Origin: Leuctra nigra
Lineage: Eukaryota; Arthropoda; Insecta; Plecoptera; Leuctridae
Length of the DNA: 64,000 nucleotides
NCBI GenBank assembly: GCA_934045905.1
Contig: OW203762.1
Coordinates: 53,717,411 to 53,781,410 of the forward strand
Direction: 5' to 3'
Part shown: positions 36,206-48,779 of the stretch, one piece after another
Numbering within the stretch: position 1 is the stretch's first letter
How the letters are laid out: the number at the start of each line of letters is the position of its first letter
Notes under the pieces: model-generated
What the model saw: only the letters and a program-made list of their open reading frames with translations
Told to the model about the DNA's origin: nothing
Database searches by the model: none
Made by a program: the position numbers and the translations under genes

Positions 36206-37488
36206 TCTGGGACACACCAACAAGCACGATTCATGAGATGGGAATTCTCAAAAACTAGAAGAAAAAATAATAAAATCCAGCAGCTGCCACCATGTAATAT
36301 TGTAGTCCCACAACCGCCACAAAATGATTGAAATATCGACTACTATTTAGGAGAGAAAAGCGGAGTGTAACCACAACTATATGAATTCTGACGTAGACAG
36401 CAATGTTATCTGTAAAACTTAACCGTTGTGTTTATGTACTATACTTCTTCTGTCCTTTCGTGAGACGTTCTTGACTGTCAATAGTGTTTTATTGTTTTAA
36501 ACAAAGATTCTTTGAAATTTACTCATAATGTGGATTCATAATTGAGATCATAAACACGTATGTACACTTTCAATAATTACATTTTATATTTATTCTAAAT
36601 TCAAAGAAAACCTTATTGCTTGCTAGTGGAACAAAAATGTGTCAAATTTGTACCAATTTGAATGATAATTAAGATATTCACAAATCTCTCAAATCACATT
36701 TAACCTTAAACTGATGAAAATGCTCGGACATGTTCTATAAATTTGGTGTAGGAAACGGAGACTCGCGACGAAAACGTCGAATGATTATACCCTGGCTCTC
36801 GTTGTTTTGAATAACACATAATTAGAATATTCCATTGAGTGCAATGTTGAAATAGCTGCATCGGGGATCGAACCGGTGTCTATTGGAACACTTTGGTCTC
36901 AGAGTCAGGCTTGGCTTAGGGACTCTTTCAAAAGCCAACCTCTTCCTCTCTTTTCATCATCATCATCTCCCAATTGTCTTTATCACTCTAGACTCAAATA
37001 ACAGCGGCTATAAAAACACTACTAAACCCTAGGATAAATTGAGTGTAATGAAAAATTAGTATTTTTATTGAGAAAAAATTATAACTTTAGTTTGTCTGCT
37101 TATTGATCGAGTATGGAATTGCCCCTCAACAACAAAATATCGCTCTGTGAGTCAAAAATTGGAGGTGCCATCGTCAAAATGATGATTTTGTAGCTTTGCA
37201 AAATCATCATAAAATCTTGCAGGTCATCATGCTCAAAAATATTCAGAGATGAACGCAAATACGCAGAGTTTACTGGAAATCATAATGATTAGTAGGTACA
37301 CAATCTGTGGTGCTGAGAAGTCGACGTACTTTCTTTTGAGCATGAGGCCGGTAGAAATTAATTTGATATTCAGCAAAGAGTTTTATTTATATCATTGTAA
37401 ATACCTATTCTGAGTTTATGTTTGAATTTTGAAATTAAGTTTTTCTTCCGCGCGCTGTTTTCTGAGTTCCGCGAGAGAGTGGACTCAC

Positions 37489-37550
37489 CTGTAGCTGGAT
37501 GATGTAGAGGCTGGAGGACTTGCAACAACACCAACTGACGACAGATTCTT
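37489..37550 (-). other. AKH non-coding exon 1
   Basis: On the minus strand this segment ends CATCCAGCTACAG and is followed by a consensus donor GTGAGT (37488 downward). It contains an arthropod initiator-like TCAGT about 45 nt after the TATA box. The exact transcription start is uncertain, by about 15 nt. It has no start codon in frame with AKH. Confidence 0.6.
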
Positions 37551-37574
37551 GCGACGCTCCGTCACGACGCCTGG

Positions 37575-37581
37575 TTTTATA
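37575..37581 (-). promoter_or_regulatory. TATA box of the AKH promoter
   Basis: TATAAAA in GGGCGGGTATAAAACCAGG on the minus strand lies about 90 nt before the exon 1 donor. A TSS near 37550 would have normal spacing. A strong TATA fits a highly cell-specific neuropeptide gene. Confidence 0.7.
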
Positions 37582-37599
37582 CCCGCCCGCGACGCACAC

Positions 37600-38487
37600 G
37601 CTTCTTAACAAAAGGCGGGGAATCCTAATTAGTGCCGATCGCATGGCCTCTGGTGCGCATGTGCACGAGGAGAATGAGGGCAGTTGTTTTACCACCCTCG
37701 TCGGCGTCGCCAAAACCTCGGCCGAAACTAAACTAATGTGGAATAATATTATATTTGAGTCTGTAACTACATGTACAAACAACATAGTCATGTATAAGTT
37801 GCCGATACTATGGTCTGGTCGGTCTCTTTGACCTCGACCAGATAATTTACTTAACGCTTCGGGAACGATGAAACATAAATTATAGGTCGATTCCAGAATA
37901 TCACAGATTTCTAACAAATCATTGTTTGCCATCCGTGATGTCTTATTACCCACTATTTTATGCTAAGTTTATGATTATGATTTCTAATCGCGTACAAAAC
38001 TGCTTGGATTGGAACTAGAACGATTCTGCACGATTGTGCATCGTACAGATAAGTTTGAATTCTTTACACAGCGCAATCAAAATTATTGACAAACGAATAA
38101 AAATAAAATGTATTATTATTTCTTCATTCGGATCATTAAAGCTGGGCATACCTATAATCAGAATTGGTTGGTTTGGTCAGCCATAATAACCAACAGGCTA
38201 AATAAATATAGGCTAATAGCCTTGATCACCAACTTCAAGGAGGCGCCGTGGCGTCCAAATGCCACATTATGATACAAATTTAAAATGAAATGCAAACTAT
38301 CACCTAATTTTGTGTAAAGAAAATGATCTCACCAGTATTTTTAAAGAAGGTGGAGATTATGGAGATTTCCCCACGCCACATATATCCCAAAATAAGCGTA
38401 GGCGAGCAGAGAAGGCGCCCTGTAGAGAAGGTTTCTCTAAACATTATCCTGAGTTGGGGCACCCAATTTAGACAATTTCTGCGATTA
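37600..38487. other. AKH upstream intergenic DNA
   Basis: No coding exon is supported. This stretch should carry the AKH upstream regulatory region, but no specific element could be named. Confidence 0.4.
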
Positions 38488-38778
38488 ATCTAGTGGAGCG
38501 GTCGCTCCACCCAGCCAAGTCGTACTGTACACTCACAGTCACTCAACATACCGTAAATGCCTAATAAACCGAGGAGCAGACCAAACACTTTTACTGTAAG
38601 CAACAACATGGCATTTTCGGTCTACTGGATCATAAAATTGGACAATCTCACATTGTTGTGAAATATCTTAATTTCGAGCTATGGCCCACCCCACCACATA
38701 TACCAAATTTGGGAACAATAGGTTATGCCATTTGCGAGCTAGAGGGCCGTGAAAACAGTGAAATTACATCACTTTCAT

Positions 38779-38880
38779 CTTCTTCTTCTTCTTCTTCTTC
38801 TTCTTCTTCTTCTTCTTCTTCTTCTTCTTCTTCTTCTTCTTCTTCTTCTTCTTCTTCTTCTTTAGATGATGATGATGATG
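38779..38880 (+). repeat. (CTT)n then (GAT)n microsatellite
   Basis: About 27 CTT units are followed by GAT repeats inside composite unit C. The poly-Ser/poly-Asp frame through it is a by-product of the microsatellite and not a gene. Confidence 0.95.
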
Positions 38881-39546
38881 ATTCAGATATCAGGAAACAC
38901 CGCTATCACCGCCACAGCCTAAACGGCTGAACCGATCGATCTGAAATTTTTACCACATGTGCACTTTTGGCGTCTGAGGTGCCTTTTTATAAAACCAACC
39001 GAAACCACATGTGCACTTTTGGCGTCTGAGGTGCCTTTTTATAAAACCAACCGAAAGTCGCCATTTTGAAACCGGAAATGACGTCATATCTCGAAACCGA
39101 CTGAACCGATCGGAACGAAACTAGCGTCAAACTATTCGGACGGTCATATATGAAAATACAATAGTCTAAACAGAAATGTACTATTACTGAAACCGGAAAT
39201 GACGTCATAAAAATGAAAAATCAGACTTTAATCACCTCTTACTACAATAACTACTTATTCACAAGGTTTATAATGATACAAAACATTTATATAAACAAAT
39301 TCTACGTGGAGTGTTTTCAGCCGCCATTTTGATAACCGGAAGTGATGCCATATCTCGAAAACGGCTGGACCGATTGGAACAAATCTTTCGCTTTTCTTCA
39401 TGGAATATCACTTTAAGCATATTTTGGTACCAAACGCAACTTTTCTTAGTAACCAAATTGGAACTGGCTTATTTTTTTAAAGGAATTAGTCATTGTTGTT
39501 TCGATATGTGTTACAAATTGTTTAAATAAACTAAAAAAATTGTGAT

Positions 39547-39948
39547 ATCCCCATAAAAAACACTCCGTGTAAAAATACCAGCCAAGTCTCTTTAACTATA
39601 AAAAATATATAAGAAATCTAAAAATTCAGCACTGAAAAGTAGTGATATCAAAAAAATTGGCCAAGTCAAACTTAATTTGAAAAACCAAAATATACTTGGC
39701 GCATCGTTTTTAAGGGCATTATAGGTATATTTTATATATTTAGGTACATATGATTTTTGGCATATACTTCTATACTAGATTAATACCCGATGCGCCAAGT
39801 ATATTTTGGTTTTTCAAATTAAGTTTGACTTGGCCAATTTTTTGATATCACTACTTTTCAGTGCTGAATTTTTAGATTTCTTCTATTTTTTTTTATAGTT
39901 AAAGAGACTTGGCTGGTATTTTTACACGGAGTGTTTTTTTATGGGGAT
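39547..39948. repeat. Large palindrome C (~402 bp)
   Basis: Termini ATCCCCATAAAAAACACTCC and complement; the arms carry the same landmarks as palindromes A and B. The left arm reads CCAAGTCAAACTTAATTTG and the right arm is its exact complement, including changes not seen in A or B. Confidence 0.88.
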
Positions 39949-41643
39949 CGTCTTTACAGCGACTTCAAGAGAAAAGAGCCAATTCAGATTCTCTTGAATT
40001 GAAAAGTTTAAAAAGTCGAAAAGAGACCCTGAGGGGCAAGATGATTCTCTCTCCCCTCCCCCCCCCCCCCCCCACGCCTCCCGATTCCAGTAGTAAACAA
40101 TAACAAATTAATATTAATTTGAAAGAGCGTGGTTTCTAAATCTGTATTATTTTGTTAGTTGGTGGTGGTGGTGGGGGGGGGGGGGGGGGGGGGACTGATA
40201 CACATGGCCATGGGTTTGTTATACAAAACCAAGTAGTTTCATGTCGTAAATATTTTGATTTTGTGAATCGGAATGAAAATGGGAGAAGGATAAGGCGATA
40301 ATGCAGAGCATTCAGTTTAGGATAATTTCAACACGACACCATAGTCAAATAATGTCAGGACTTCAGGCTTTGTTCCTATTGCATCACACACCTAGACCCT
40401 ACAGCATCAGTTCTCAATAGCAATTAGTGATGAAAAAGTGCACAAGTGGGAGTGATTGGTAAACTTTTCAATAATAAACACGACGTCGACGACTCTATTT
40501 TCATTCCGATTTCCCGACAACTGCGTGCCGAATTGAAACCATTGGAAGGCGACGCCGCTGATTGGTTCTAGTGTGGGCGTGATTCGAGCGATTTGTTGGC
40601 TTCATTTCAATTAGTTGCAACTTTATAGTCATTGTTGACTCTCAGAAACCTTCAACAACAACAGTGTCGAAAAGACAACATGGCGCCCGGGGCCTCAATA
40701 ACATGACGCCATGACACATAAACCCATTCCTCACAGGCACACAGGCTCCTTCTCATTGATGCAAATAGCAAAAATAGGCGCCCGGATGACGCGACGACAT
40801 GGTTATATAGCTACTTTATATGACAACAGTTGAGATGTAACTACTAGAATTAAATGGTTTAGAGCGCCAGAGCCAACATAGGTACCTATTAATCATATTG
40901 AGATGTAATCTATTAATTAACTATACAGATGTTTAATATTAACTAGAGTTGGTCCTAAATCAGACAAAGCCACATTTATGGAACCTATTAGGAGGGCACA
41001 GATAATTTGCAATTAGATCTTTATTCGGTGCCATTTGTTACCAGGACAGGCATTTAAATTGAGATAAAATAGTTTATTCCTACACAAATACGGGACTTAT
41101 ACCTAGCACCCCCAGGACGCCCAAGACCGAAAGCGCAATGATTATTTACTAATTAGCATGAATCTTCACGGAGAAATCGTAAGCCCGTTCATTATGGTCT
41201 GTCAAACTGGGCTTTGCTAGCGTCGTGTTCAATTTTCAATAAATCATAGACTTTACTCCGTTTATAACACAATGGCCAGGAACAATGTAGGCTACCTACG
41301 CAATGTTAGGAAGAGTGGCCATGCGGGTAAATATTGCTAATAGAGGAGAGTAATTTCCATCAGAATCTACTCTCTACCAGGGTTAAATATTTTTAAGTGA
41401 GATGCCATGTGGATGCGAAAACATAAAATCAACAATGTCAAGATTTTAAAATTTCATAATACTTCATTTATAACTTTCGTGTGGTCTATAATTTTTGCTC
41501 GTCCTTTTAAAATTATTCAAGTACCTCTTGTAAAGAACTAATAATTCAGCATGGTATCTGCAGGAAGGTAAGTGCGAGAGACAGAACTTCTTCCTTGAGT
41601 TAGCTACCTAGTCGATTTGATTCACTTGGCAATATTTACTCAG
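39949..41643. other. Intergenic region upstream of the SAXO-like gene
   Basis: It contains a poly-C run (about 40057-40073) and a poly-G run (about 40165-40192). No coding exon was recognised. The SAXO-like promoter should lie near its right end, but no clear TATA box was found. Confidence 0.4.
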
Positions 41644-44600
41644 ATGTCCGTCTCTTTCGGCTGTCGACTTCACAGCTCGTCGGGATTACTTCAAAAATCA
41701 TCCGGTAAGCAAGTAGATTGTTAATTTTAATTTGTAAATTGTAAATGCAGATTGTAAGTAAGGATTTAACTCAGATCTTATTAAAATTGCATTATTTGGT
41801 CTCTGTAGGAAGCTCCTTTTCCTCCTCGTGGTCCAGGCAAGAGATGTCAATGTCAGATCAACCGAGAATGCCTCAAAATGCGATATGTCCAACCAGAGAT
41901 TCCAGCGTCGTACAAACCTTACAGAGTAAGTCTCGATCAATTACAATGTGTAGGACCACAACAACCTATAGATCTATCTTCACTCCATCGTATTTACCTA
42001 CTTTACTTAATGTCAACTTCAGGCCTACGAACCGCCGACACAAGAAGTAGACTCGTCGACAGTCTACAAGCTGTCATATCAGCCGAACTGTGGGGACGCG
42101 AGACCGCAGCAAGTTCGGCAACCAGACAACCTCCACTCATCGGGCAGCTTTAGCAACGACACGACTCAGAAGGTGCAGACAGTGGCATTTATTTGATTTA
42201 TTATAACACAAAAACACAGGTAGGTAGTAGTACAACATTCTTCAACAAAGCCATTTTGCTTTTCTTGGATTAAAGAAAGCTAAATTTAGTGAATGAATTA
42301 AAAGCAAAAAAAAATAATCATTAGAATCGCATCTGGTTTATACCTACCATTGATTCCGTTCTTCTGAAATTGTCCTAGAGGTCGTTTCCCGCGGTCGTTC
42401 TTTCGCTGAGTTTCTCCACCTCCCAATTATCACCAAACTAATTAATGTATTGCTATTATCCAAGTTGCAGAGCAGTACGCCGTTCAAAACAAAAATTGGT
42501 TGTCCCATTATGACATTTCACGTGTACACGACATTTCACGTGTAACTCAATGTTCAGTTGAGTTACCCCGGCTGGCCGTGCGCAGCGTCCGCTGAGCCAA
42601 TCAAGCCCACCTCGCGAGCCCTGTTCGATGCCGGGCCGCTGCAGTCGCAGACGACCAACAGACACGACTACACGCCCAAGCCACTGACACACCAGAAGCC
42701 CTTCAAGCCGTCCGAGCAGATCAGGCCCTCGGACAAGGCCATGGAAGGTGCGTGAGCGCGGGGCCCGATAATCCACGCAGCTTCAGACCCTTCACAGTGG
42801 TGTCTCCCGCATTACAGACACGACCACGATGGGGGCGTCCTATCAGACACCGGACTTGTGCAGCTTCGACCCGGCCGTGTCGTACAAGCCGCACTCGCTG
42901 TACAGGAAGCCGTCAGCGCTGTTTGCCAGCGACACCGTGCACAAGAGGAGCTACATGCCGGTGCCGATCAGAGAGAAGGAGATCTACCCGTGGGCGCTCA
43001 AGCCGGCCTATCAGCCGCCGACCAAGGCGATGGAGGGCGACACGATATACAACAACAGGTAAAACAAGGGGCTGACTTCTTCAACATCACGGACAAGATA
43101 GTCAGAAAACACGTCTTATCTGATAATGTAAACCTTGTTCTTCTAATCCATCATCCATGGAATCATTGCATTTCCAATTGGCATGGAAACTCACCCTCCG
43201 AGCTTCAAGTGAGTGACGACGGACGAAATCTTGAACTCTCATTGAGGACGGAATTTATTTTGTTTAATTCATGAGGCAATCTGTTCTTTTACGTTGTACG
43301 CTTCATTCTATAAAACAAACCTACTTGAGTGAATGAGTGATTGGTTGGTTCTTCAGTCGAGAGAGAAGGAAGGCCACGACCATCTCATTCCACACTTATT
43401 TTCTTTTCATCACCACCCAATCAACCTCATATCCTCGCGAAATACCTTTACACTACATGACACGTGACCGCTAGTTTATCCTTCCATCTTGATGCATTGT
43501 ATCTCAGTCAGAGTCCACATATTGTAAAAGAAGCCATGCGCGAGCCGGGTCTCGAGCCCGGACCGTCACTTACCGGCGAGAGCTCTACCAACTGATCTAC
43601 CCGGCCGGATGGACGGACATTAGACCGTACAAGAGGGTTGCGCACGCATATGCAATGAGATATGGTCACCGGTGGTCTGACAGTTCGAATAGTGACCAAA
43701 CCTTCATTACATTCCTCGGATATTTGAAGCCATTATGAGTGCGTTGTGTCTTATGTTCGTCCGTACGGCCGGATTGCTCAGTTGGTAGAGCTCTATCCCA
43801 GCAAGAGAGAAGTCCCTGGTTCGAGCCTCGCTTCGGTCGGACATCATCCGCGTTGCACGTCCTTTCCTGTCATCCTGACTCCACTGGAAGTTTTCCACAA
43901 ATCCAAGTTTCTCATTTATATAATGAAGATTCGCGGACACTCAGATGTATGAAGCCGTCACCCAACTCAACAGTTGGGACAAACTTGTCTTTGTGTTATT
44001 GTTTGTGATGTGGAATCTGATTGGATGCTGCAGCTACTTGAGGCCGTGCGGAGATCAGCGTCGCTCGCCCTTCCTGCCCGAGGCCGGCACCAACATCATC
44101 ACGTCGGACACGTTCTTCAACGCCGGCACCATCTACAGCTACAGCTACATCCCCAACTGCGCCTCGCGACCACCCCTCGCCGTCAAGCAGCCCGACAACC
44201 TCCACGTGTCTTGCCAGGAGTTCGCCGGGGACACCACGCAGCGCGTATGTCCACCACATTCCCCTCGACATCCCATCTAGGTTCTGCTATTTAGTACACT
44301 ACAGGGACCCTAGCCTAGACTTTTAAATTCCAAATTCACTGAAATTTGATTCCATGTAATGTTCATACTTGCTATGACCGGATTCCATCAGAATGGAATT
44401 CGGAATATGTTGGCCACAGACATTATATTTTGTCGAAGAAATGCGATCGCGATAGAGTAGTCCCCCAGGAGGGCTATTCTATAACTTTAAAATTTCGGAT
44501 TCGACCAGAATCCTATTCGGTCATTCAGCAATTCTGCTGCCGAATCGGGAATTTTAAAGAGAATATGACCCCAATATTTTAAATATTTAAATATTTTAAA

Positions 44601-47600
44601 TTTCTGAATGAAATTTGGAGCATCTCTAATCCTTTGAAATATACATCTATGGAGATCTAGAAACACATTGGTTTATTAATACTAGGCAGCCCAAGCCCAA
44701 GCCCAAGCATTTCAATTAGACACATAAAACTGAAGTTTTTCTCTCTCCAAATAGGTACAATGCGTGGAAATTAGTTGTTTGTACTCTATCTCTCTCTGCT
44801 CCATATAAAAACATGTTTATGATATGGGTCAGAGAGAGGCAGAGTACAACGATCTTATTATTTCCACCATTGTACACTTGGCTGGACTAAGATTGATCGT
44901 TCAATAAATCTGATTGACTGAAAAATGTTAGATCGCACCGTCAGAAGCCAGTTTAAGCGATCTCCTTGTCTCTTTATAGTAGGTGACCTCTCATTTCAAT
45001 GATAATAACAAACTTTGATAGGTATGGAGCATGACCAGCAGTCAGTCAAATTTGTTCGCCGATCAATTTTTGTTGTGCCGAGTGTACCTTGTTGCTTATT
45101 TTTATTTATGAATAATCACTGTTTTGATTTGTCTCGACATTGAAAGCTTCACTTTTCTTTAAATTCAATTATATTGTACCTACCATAACAAAATAAAACT
45201 GAAAATCAAAATATCAAAATAAAACTGGAAATAAAACTGAACTGAAACTGAACTGAAATACTTCGTGTAAACATACCAGTTAAGTCTCAACAAAAAAATC
45301 TAAAATTTAGCATTATGAAAAGTAGAGATACAAAAATTGCCAAGTCACACCACTTATTTAAAAATGGTTTTATCATTGATTTATAAGTACACTGGTTTTA
45401 CTTTATTGAGCGAGCGACTCCTTTTGGCTCTTTTGGCACAAAACTCCGTTTTTTTTCTGCTATAACCGATACACAGGTTGCACCGTTTCACCAATCGATC
45501 TGAAATTTTGTTAGAAAAAAATAAATTCTTAAAAATTTTATAAACTGGAAAATTATCACTTTGTTCATTTATCTACTTATGACCTAAAAACTAAATCAAA
45601 TAAAACCAATTTGCTCCTAGCTACTGAGTGTTATCATGCTTACTGTTGGATTTTTTTTTTTTTTTTTTTTAAGATTATGGAAAAAGATAGAAATTTAATG
45701 AGTGCAATTATATATTTACCCCAAATAAATAAGACAACTCCTTCCTAATCATTGCCCACCCAAAATTTATTTTTTAAAATTCGTCTTATTATTGGCAGAA
45801 AAAAGTTAAACCCAAAAATAATTCAAAAAATATACCTATGGGTTATGTGTAAAAATTTTATACTATTTATAAGCATCATAGGTAGTACTCATTTTAGTTC
45901 GGTATTTGGAAATATCTCCGCAATAATCACGTATGATTACGTCACTAGGGTTTTAATTGTTTGACTGTTTAGTACCGACTACTGGTGTACGTAGTTCCAA
46001 GAGGGTAGTTTTTATTAAATCACGTATGAATGATACCGAGTGCTTGTGTTATATTACGCAGTTGAGTTACCCCGGCTGGCCGTGCGCAGCGTCCGCTGAG
46101 CCAATCAAGCCAACCTCGAGAGCCCTGTTCGATGCTGGGCCGCTGCAGTCGCAGACGACCAACAGACACGACTACACGCCCAAGCCACTGACACACCAGA
46201 AGCCCTTCAAGCCGTCCGAGCAGATCAGGCCCTCGGACAAGGCCATGGAAGGTGCGTCCTTTCTGGTGTCTCTCGCAAAGCCATTGCAGGGGCCTTTTGG
46301 TTTACAGGCCATCATGATCACTTTTTGTGCAGTTTTCTTTCTCCACTCTGTTTTTCAGGTCCTCTCACTTGTTTAATCAAGCCCTAAGACGCGTTAAGTG
46401 GGAACTTTAACCATCTACATTTACCAAATCTTTGACAACTTTAATAACGAACGTATGAGCTACATTTTTACAGAGATCCGTATGCTTGTTTCAACAATCA
46501 CTCTTCGGTCATGTCAGCATAAAATTATTAGTAACTACCAACTGTCATTATATAATTGTCTTCTACTTTCCTCTACTTTTTTTCCTTTCTTTTACTCATG
46601 CATACATGACTCAAAATTAATGTCAAATTCATGTCAAATTAATCAAATTAATGTTAGAAATTTCTGAGCACGTAAATTCCCAAAAGTCGATTTAAAAAGA
46701 ATATTTTGAATTATTGTCTGAATTTATTGAACTGATTGAAACCCTTATGGAACCGGAACCGATATTTTTAAAAACTTGGAACCGGTAACGAAACGATATT
46801 CATTTGGGTTCCAGTGCCTGAACTTAAATACATTTCAAGAGTGCTCATTATGCCCATTTATTTGTATAATTACTAACGTTCTAATTGTACAAGGTTCTAT
46901 ATTATTGCTGATGCATGCATGAAGGCAGCATACATTCAGGAACAGACAAACAATGTCTTCTTCTTTCTCGTAACAGACACGACCACAATGGGGGCGTCCT
47001 ATCAGACACCGGACTTGTGCAGCTTCGACCCGGCCGTGTCGTACAAGCCGCACTCGCTGTACAGGAAGCCGTCAGCGCTGTTTGCCAGCGACACCGTGCA
47101 CAAGAGAAGCTACATGCCGGTGCCGATCCGAGAGAAGGAGATCTACCCGTGGGCGCTCAAGCCGGCCTATCGGGCGCCGACCAAGGCCATGCAGGGTGAC
47201 ACGATATACAACAACAGGTGAAGGCACTAGCAGAATAATGGGTCTAAGGAGATCTTTTGCCAGCCAAAGACAAACCTATACATCTGTTTTACTACCCATA
47301 ACTTGAGAAGAGTGCTCAATCTTCATATTTATCAGATTAATCTTATGAAGGTAACTACCGGGACAAGTATTAATATTCGTAAAGACCACAATAATTGTAA
47401 AAGTTTTAATTATTCTTTAGTCCAAAAATGTGTAATTTTTATCCCACTAAGAACAGAATCCGAGAGGAAATAATGACTTTGAATCATGCAGTCGAAATCA
47501 TAACACAAAAGAATATTTAATTACAGTTCGTTTTTCCTATGTTTGAACTCTCTACAGACCGAGACACCGTCAGTTGTTCTGTTAGGCCGAGAAAGACAAC

Positions 47601-48719
47601 ATTGCAAGGTGAGCGCGCAATGAAGTCTTTCTCGGCCTAGCAGAACAACTGACTGTGGCTCCATCTGGTGAGAGTTCGTACAGTAAAAAAACATACTGTA
47701 TCAAGGCTCCAAAATGCTGAATACGATGAGTTTACTAATTGTGCATGTTTTCTATTTCATCTGCAGTTTCATCAGCCCTGGACACTTCATGCCGGCAGAA
47801 CGCGATGAATGTCCTCCAGCAGGTAAGTTGCACTTGCACAGTCTAGTTAGTTTGCAATCTCTACACTAGGATGACTCAACATGCATTCTGTCTGCAGAGT
47901 GCTGCTATTGCATGAAGTCTATGGAATGTGAGAATCAACCGCTCGCGAACACCAGGCAAAACAATGAGCCGTCGTGTCCTCGGCAAAATGGTAAGCAATA
48001 CCATTTTAATTTTAGTCCTTCCACTTGATACTGATTAATGAAAGGTATTTTGATTGCTTAACTGTCCAATATTTACAATATTTACCACGCAAATTTATGA
48101 AATACCTTCAAAGTTATTAAGAAAAATCAATATTCATTAGTTAGTATTATCAATTAAATAAGGACAGTAATGTATAGACAATGAATATGTGAATATTGCA
48201 CTTGTGGAACCTTGGTTCCATTGTGAATAAAGAATAAATAATAATAATGTTTCTATCTGAAGACACTCAAATATTTGTTGACTAACAGCCTCATGGACAA
48301 TATATTTGCCAGATTTATCGACGCAGATTATTAGCACACTGTCTTGTGTTGAGGACTGACGTCCGCAACTTGGGGGCGCAACTTCTTTTAAGCACGAGGC
48401 TGTGAAAGAAGTTTCAACAACTCGAGCCTCAAATAACAAATTTTACACATCTGAAAATTCAACCCCCCCCCCCCCCCAAAAAAAAACAATCATTAAATCC
48501 CTTAAATCTCGGGTGTTAGACTAACTCTCAATGGCAATTCTCAACTAAATCATCAATTCATTAATTCATTTTATGCCAGAGCGAACCCGTCCTTGAAAAA
48601 GATCAACAGGATAAAATTCACTGTTGCGATTCATGTTTTAGTGTAAAACAAAGTGAAATCAAATTTACAAGCCATCGATATCTCTTCTCTTTTCAGGCTG
48701 CAGTCCGGGTGTTCACTAG
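41644..48719 (+). CDS. SAXO/FAM154-type microtubule-stabilising axonemal protein, 11 exons
   Basis: Exons: 41644-41704, 41813-41925, 42023-42172, 42558-42747, 42818-43058, 44034-44244, 46062-46251, 46977-47217, 47767-47822, 47898-47990, 48697-48719. All phases close and give 522 residues; AATAAA is at 48771. An N-terminal cysteine motif (GKRCQCQINREC) precedes repeats with KPxxxF, SQTTNRHDY and TTTMGASY-type motifs, as in SAXO1/2 Mn modules that bind microtubules in cilia and sperm tails. Exons 4-5 (residues 109-252) and 7-8 (323-466) are nearly identical, while exons 3 and 6 are old, diverged homologues of each other (PNC...RQPDNLH...DTTQ). The first exon is the least certain. A testis or ciliary role is inferred from the family. 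Its 3' end faces PI4K2. Confidence 0.85.
42558..43058 (+). repeat. Duplicated exon pair, copy 1 (exons 4-5)
   Basis: Exon 4 (190 nt) and exon 5 (241 nt) are separated by a 70-bp intron. Each has exactly the same length and phase as its partner in copy 2. By eye about 4 of 190 and roughly 10 of 241 positions differ. Confidence 0.92.
43538..43608 (-). mobile_element. tRNA-derived SINE head (minus)
   Basis: On the minus strand, GGCCGGGTAGATCAGTTGG and GTAGAGC (A-box region) are followed about 25 nt later by CCGGGCTCGAGACCCGG (B-box with a perfect 5-bp T-stem). The acceptor stem does not pair, so this is a tRNA-like SINE or pseudo-tRNA and not a functional tRNA. It lies in SAXO intron 5. Confidence 0.7.
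43767..43838 (+). mobile_element. tRNA-like 72-nt sequence (SINE head or pseudo-tRNA)
   Basis: GGCCGGA can pair with TTCGGTC over 7 bp (two G-T). The D-arm GCTCAGTTGGTAGAGC is good and a TGGTTCGAGCC B-box is present. The T-stem pairs badly and position 33 is not U, so it is probably not a working tRNA. It faces the previous SINE head, about 160 bp away. Confidence 0.6.
44871..45087 (-). mobile_element. MITE-like element M1, copy 2 (SAXO intron)
   Basis: It runs from TGTACACTTGGCTGGACTAA to GTGCCGAGTGTACC and is the inverse of 14907-15125. Both ends are preserved here, so this copy defines the element at about 217 bp. Confidence 0.7.
45405..45640 (+). repeat. Interspersed repeat family R1, partial copy
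   Basis: It starts TTATTGAGCGAGCGACTCC and contains CACCAATCGATCTGAAATTT. The remainder is too diverged to place an end. Confidence 0.55.
46062..47217 (+). repeat. Duplicated exon pair, copy 2 (exons 7-8)
   Basis: Exon 7 (46062-46251) and exon 8 (46977-47217) match exons 4 and 5 in length, phase and nearly all bases. The intron between them (725 bp) and the flanking introns look unrelated to those of copy 1. Confidence 0.92.
47569..47653. repeat. 29-bp-arm hairpin in SAXO intron
   Basis: Left arm GTCAGTTGTTCTGTTAGGCC... (47569-47597) and right arm (47625-47653) are complementary at 28 of 29 positions around a 27-nt loop containing GAGCGCGC. It is probably a minimal MITE. Confidence 0.8.
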
Positions 48720-48779
48720 AACATTGAAAAGTAGATACTGTCACGTCTGTACCATACCATGACTATGCTAAATAAATTA

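Larger units (their letters stand above)
38488..39948 (+). repeat. Composite repeat unit C with terminal palindrome
   Basis: A full unit with one copy of the ATCTAGTGGAGCGGTCGCTC hairpin segment, the shared body, and a terminal palindrome (39547-39948). It differs from A and B by a long (CTT)n tract at 38779-38862 followed by GAT repeats, and by a local ~50-bp duplication at about 38952-39056 (CCACATGTGCACTTTTGGCG repeated). Confidence 0.85.

Noticed and set aside
38658..38930. Polyserine/polyaspartate protein
   Set aside because: The frame is created by a (CTT)n/(GAT)n microsatellite inside composite repeat C; the other copies lack it.
41536..41552. ATG at about 41551 with a GTAAGT donor as the first SAXO exon
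   Set aside because: Its phase does not join to the next exon in the SAXO frame; the ATG at 41644 with the donor at 41705 does.
43767..43838. Functional tRNA gene
   Set aside because: T-stem mismatches and a non-canonical anticodon loop; it fits a SINE head or pseudo-tRNA better.
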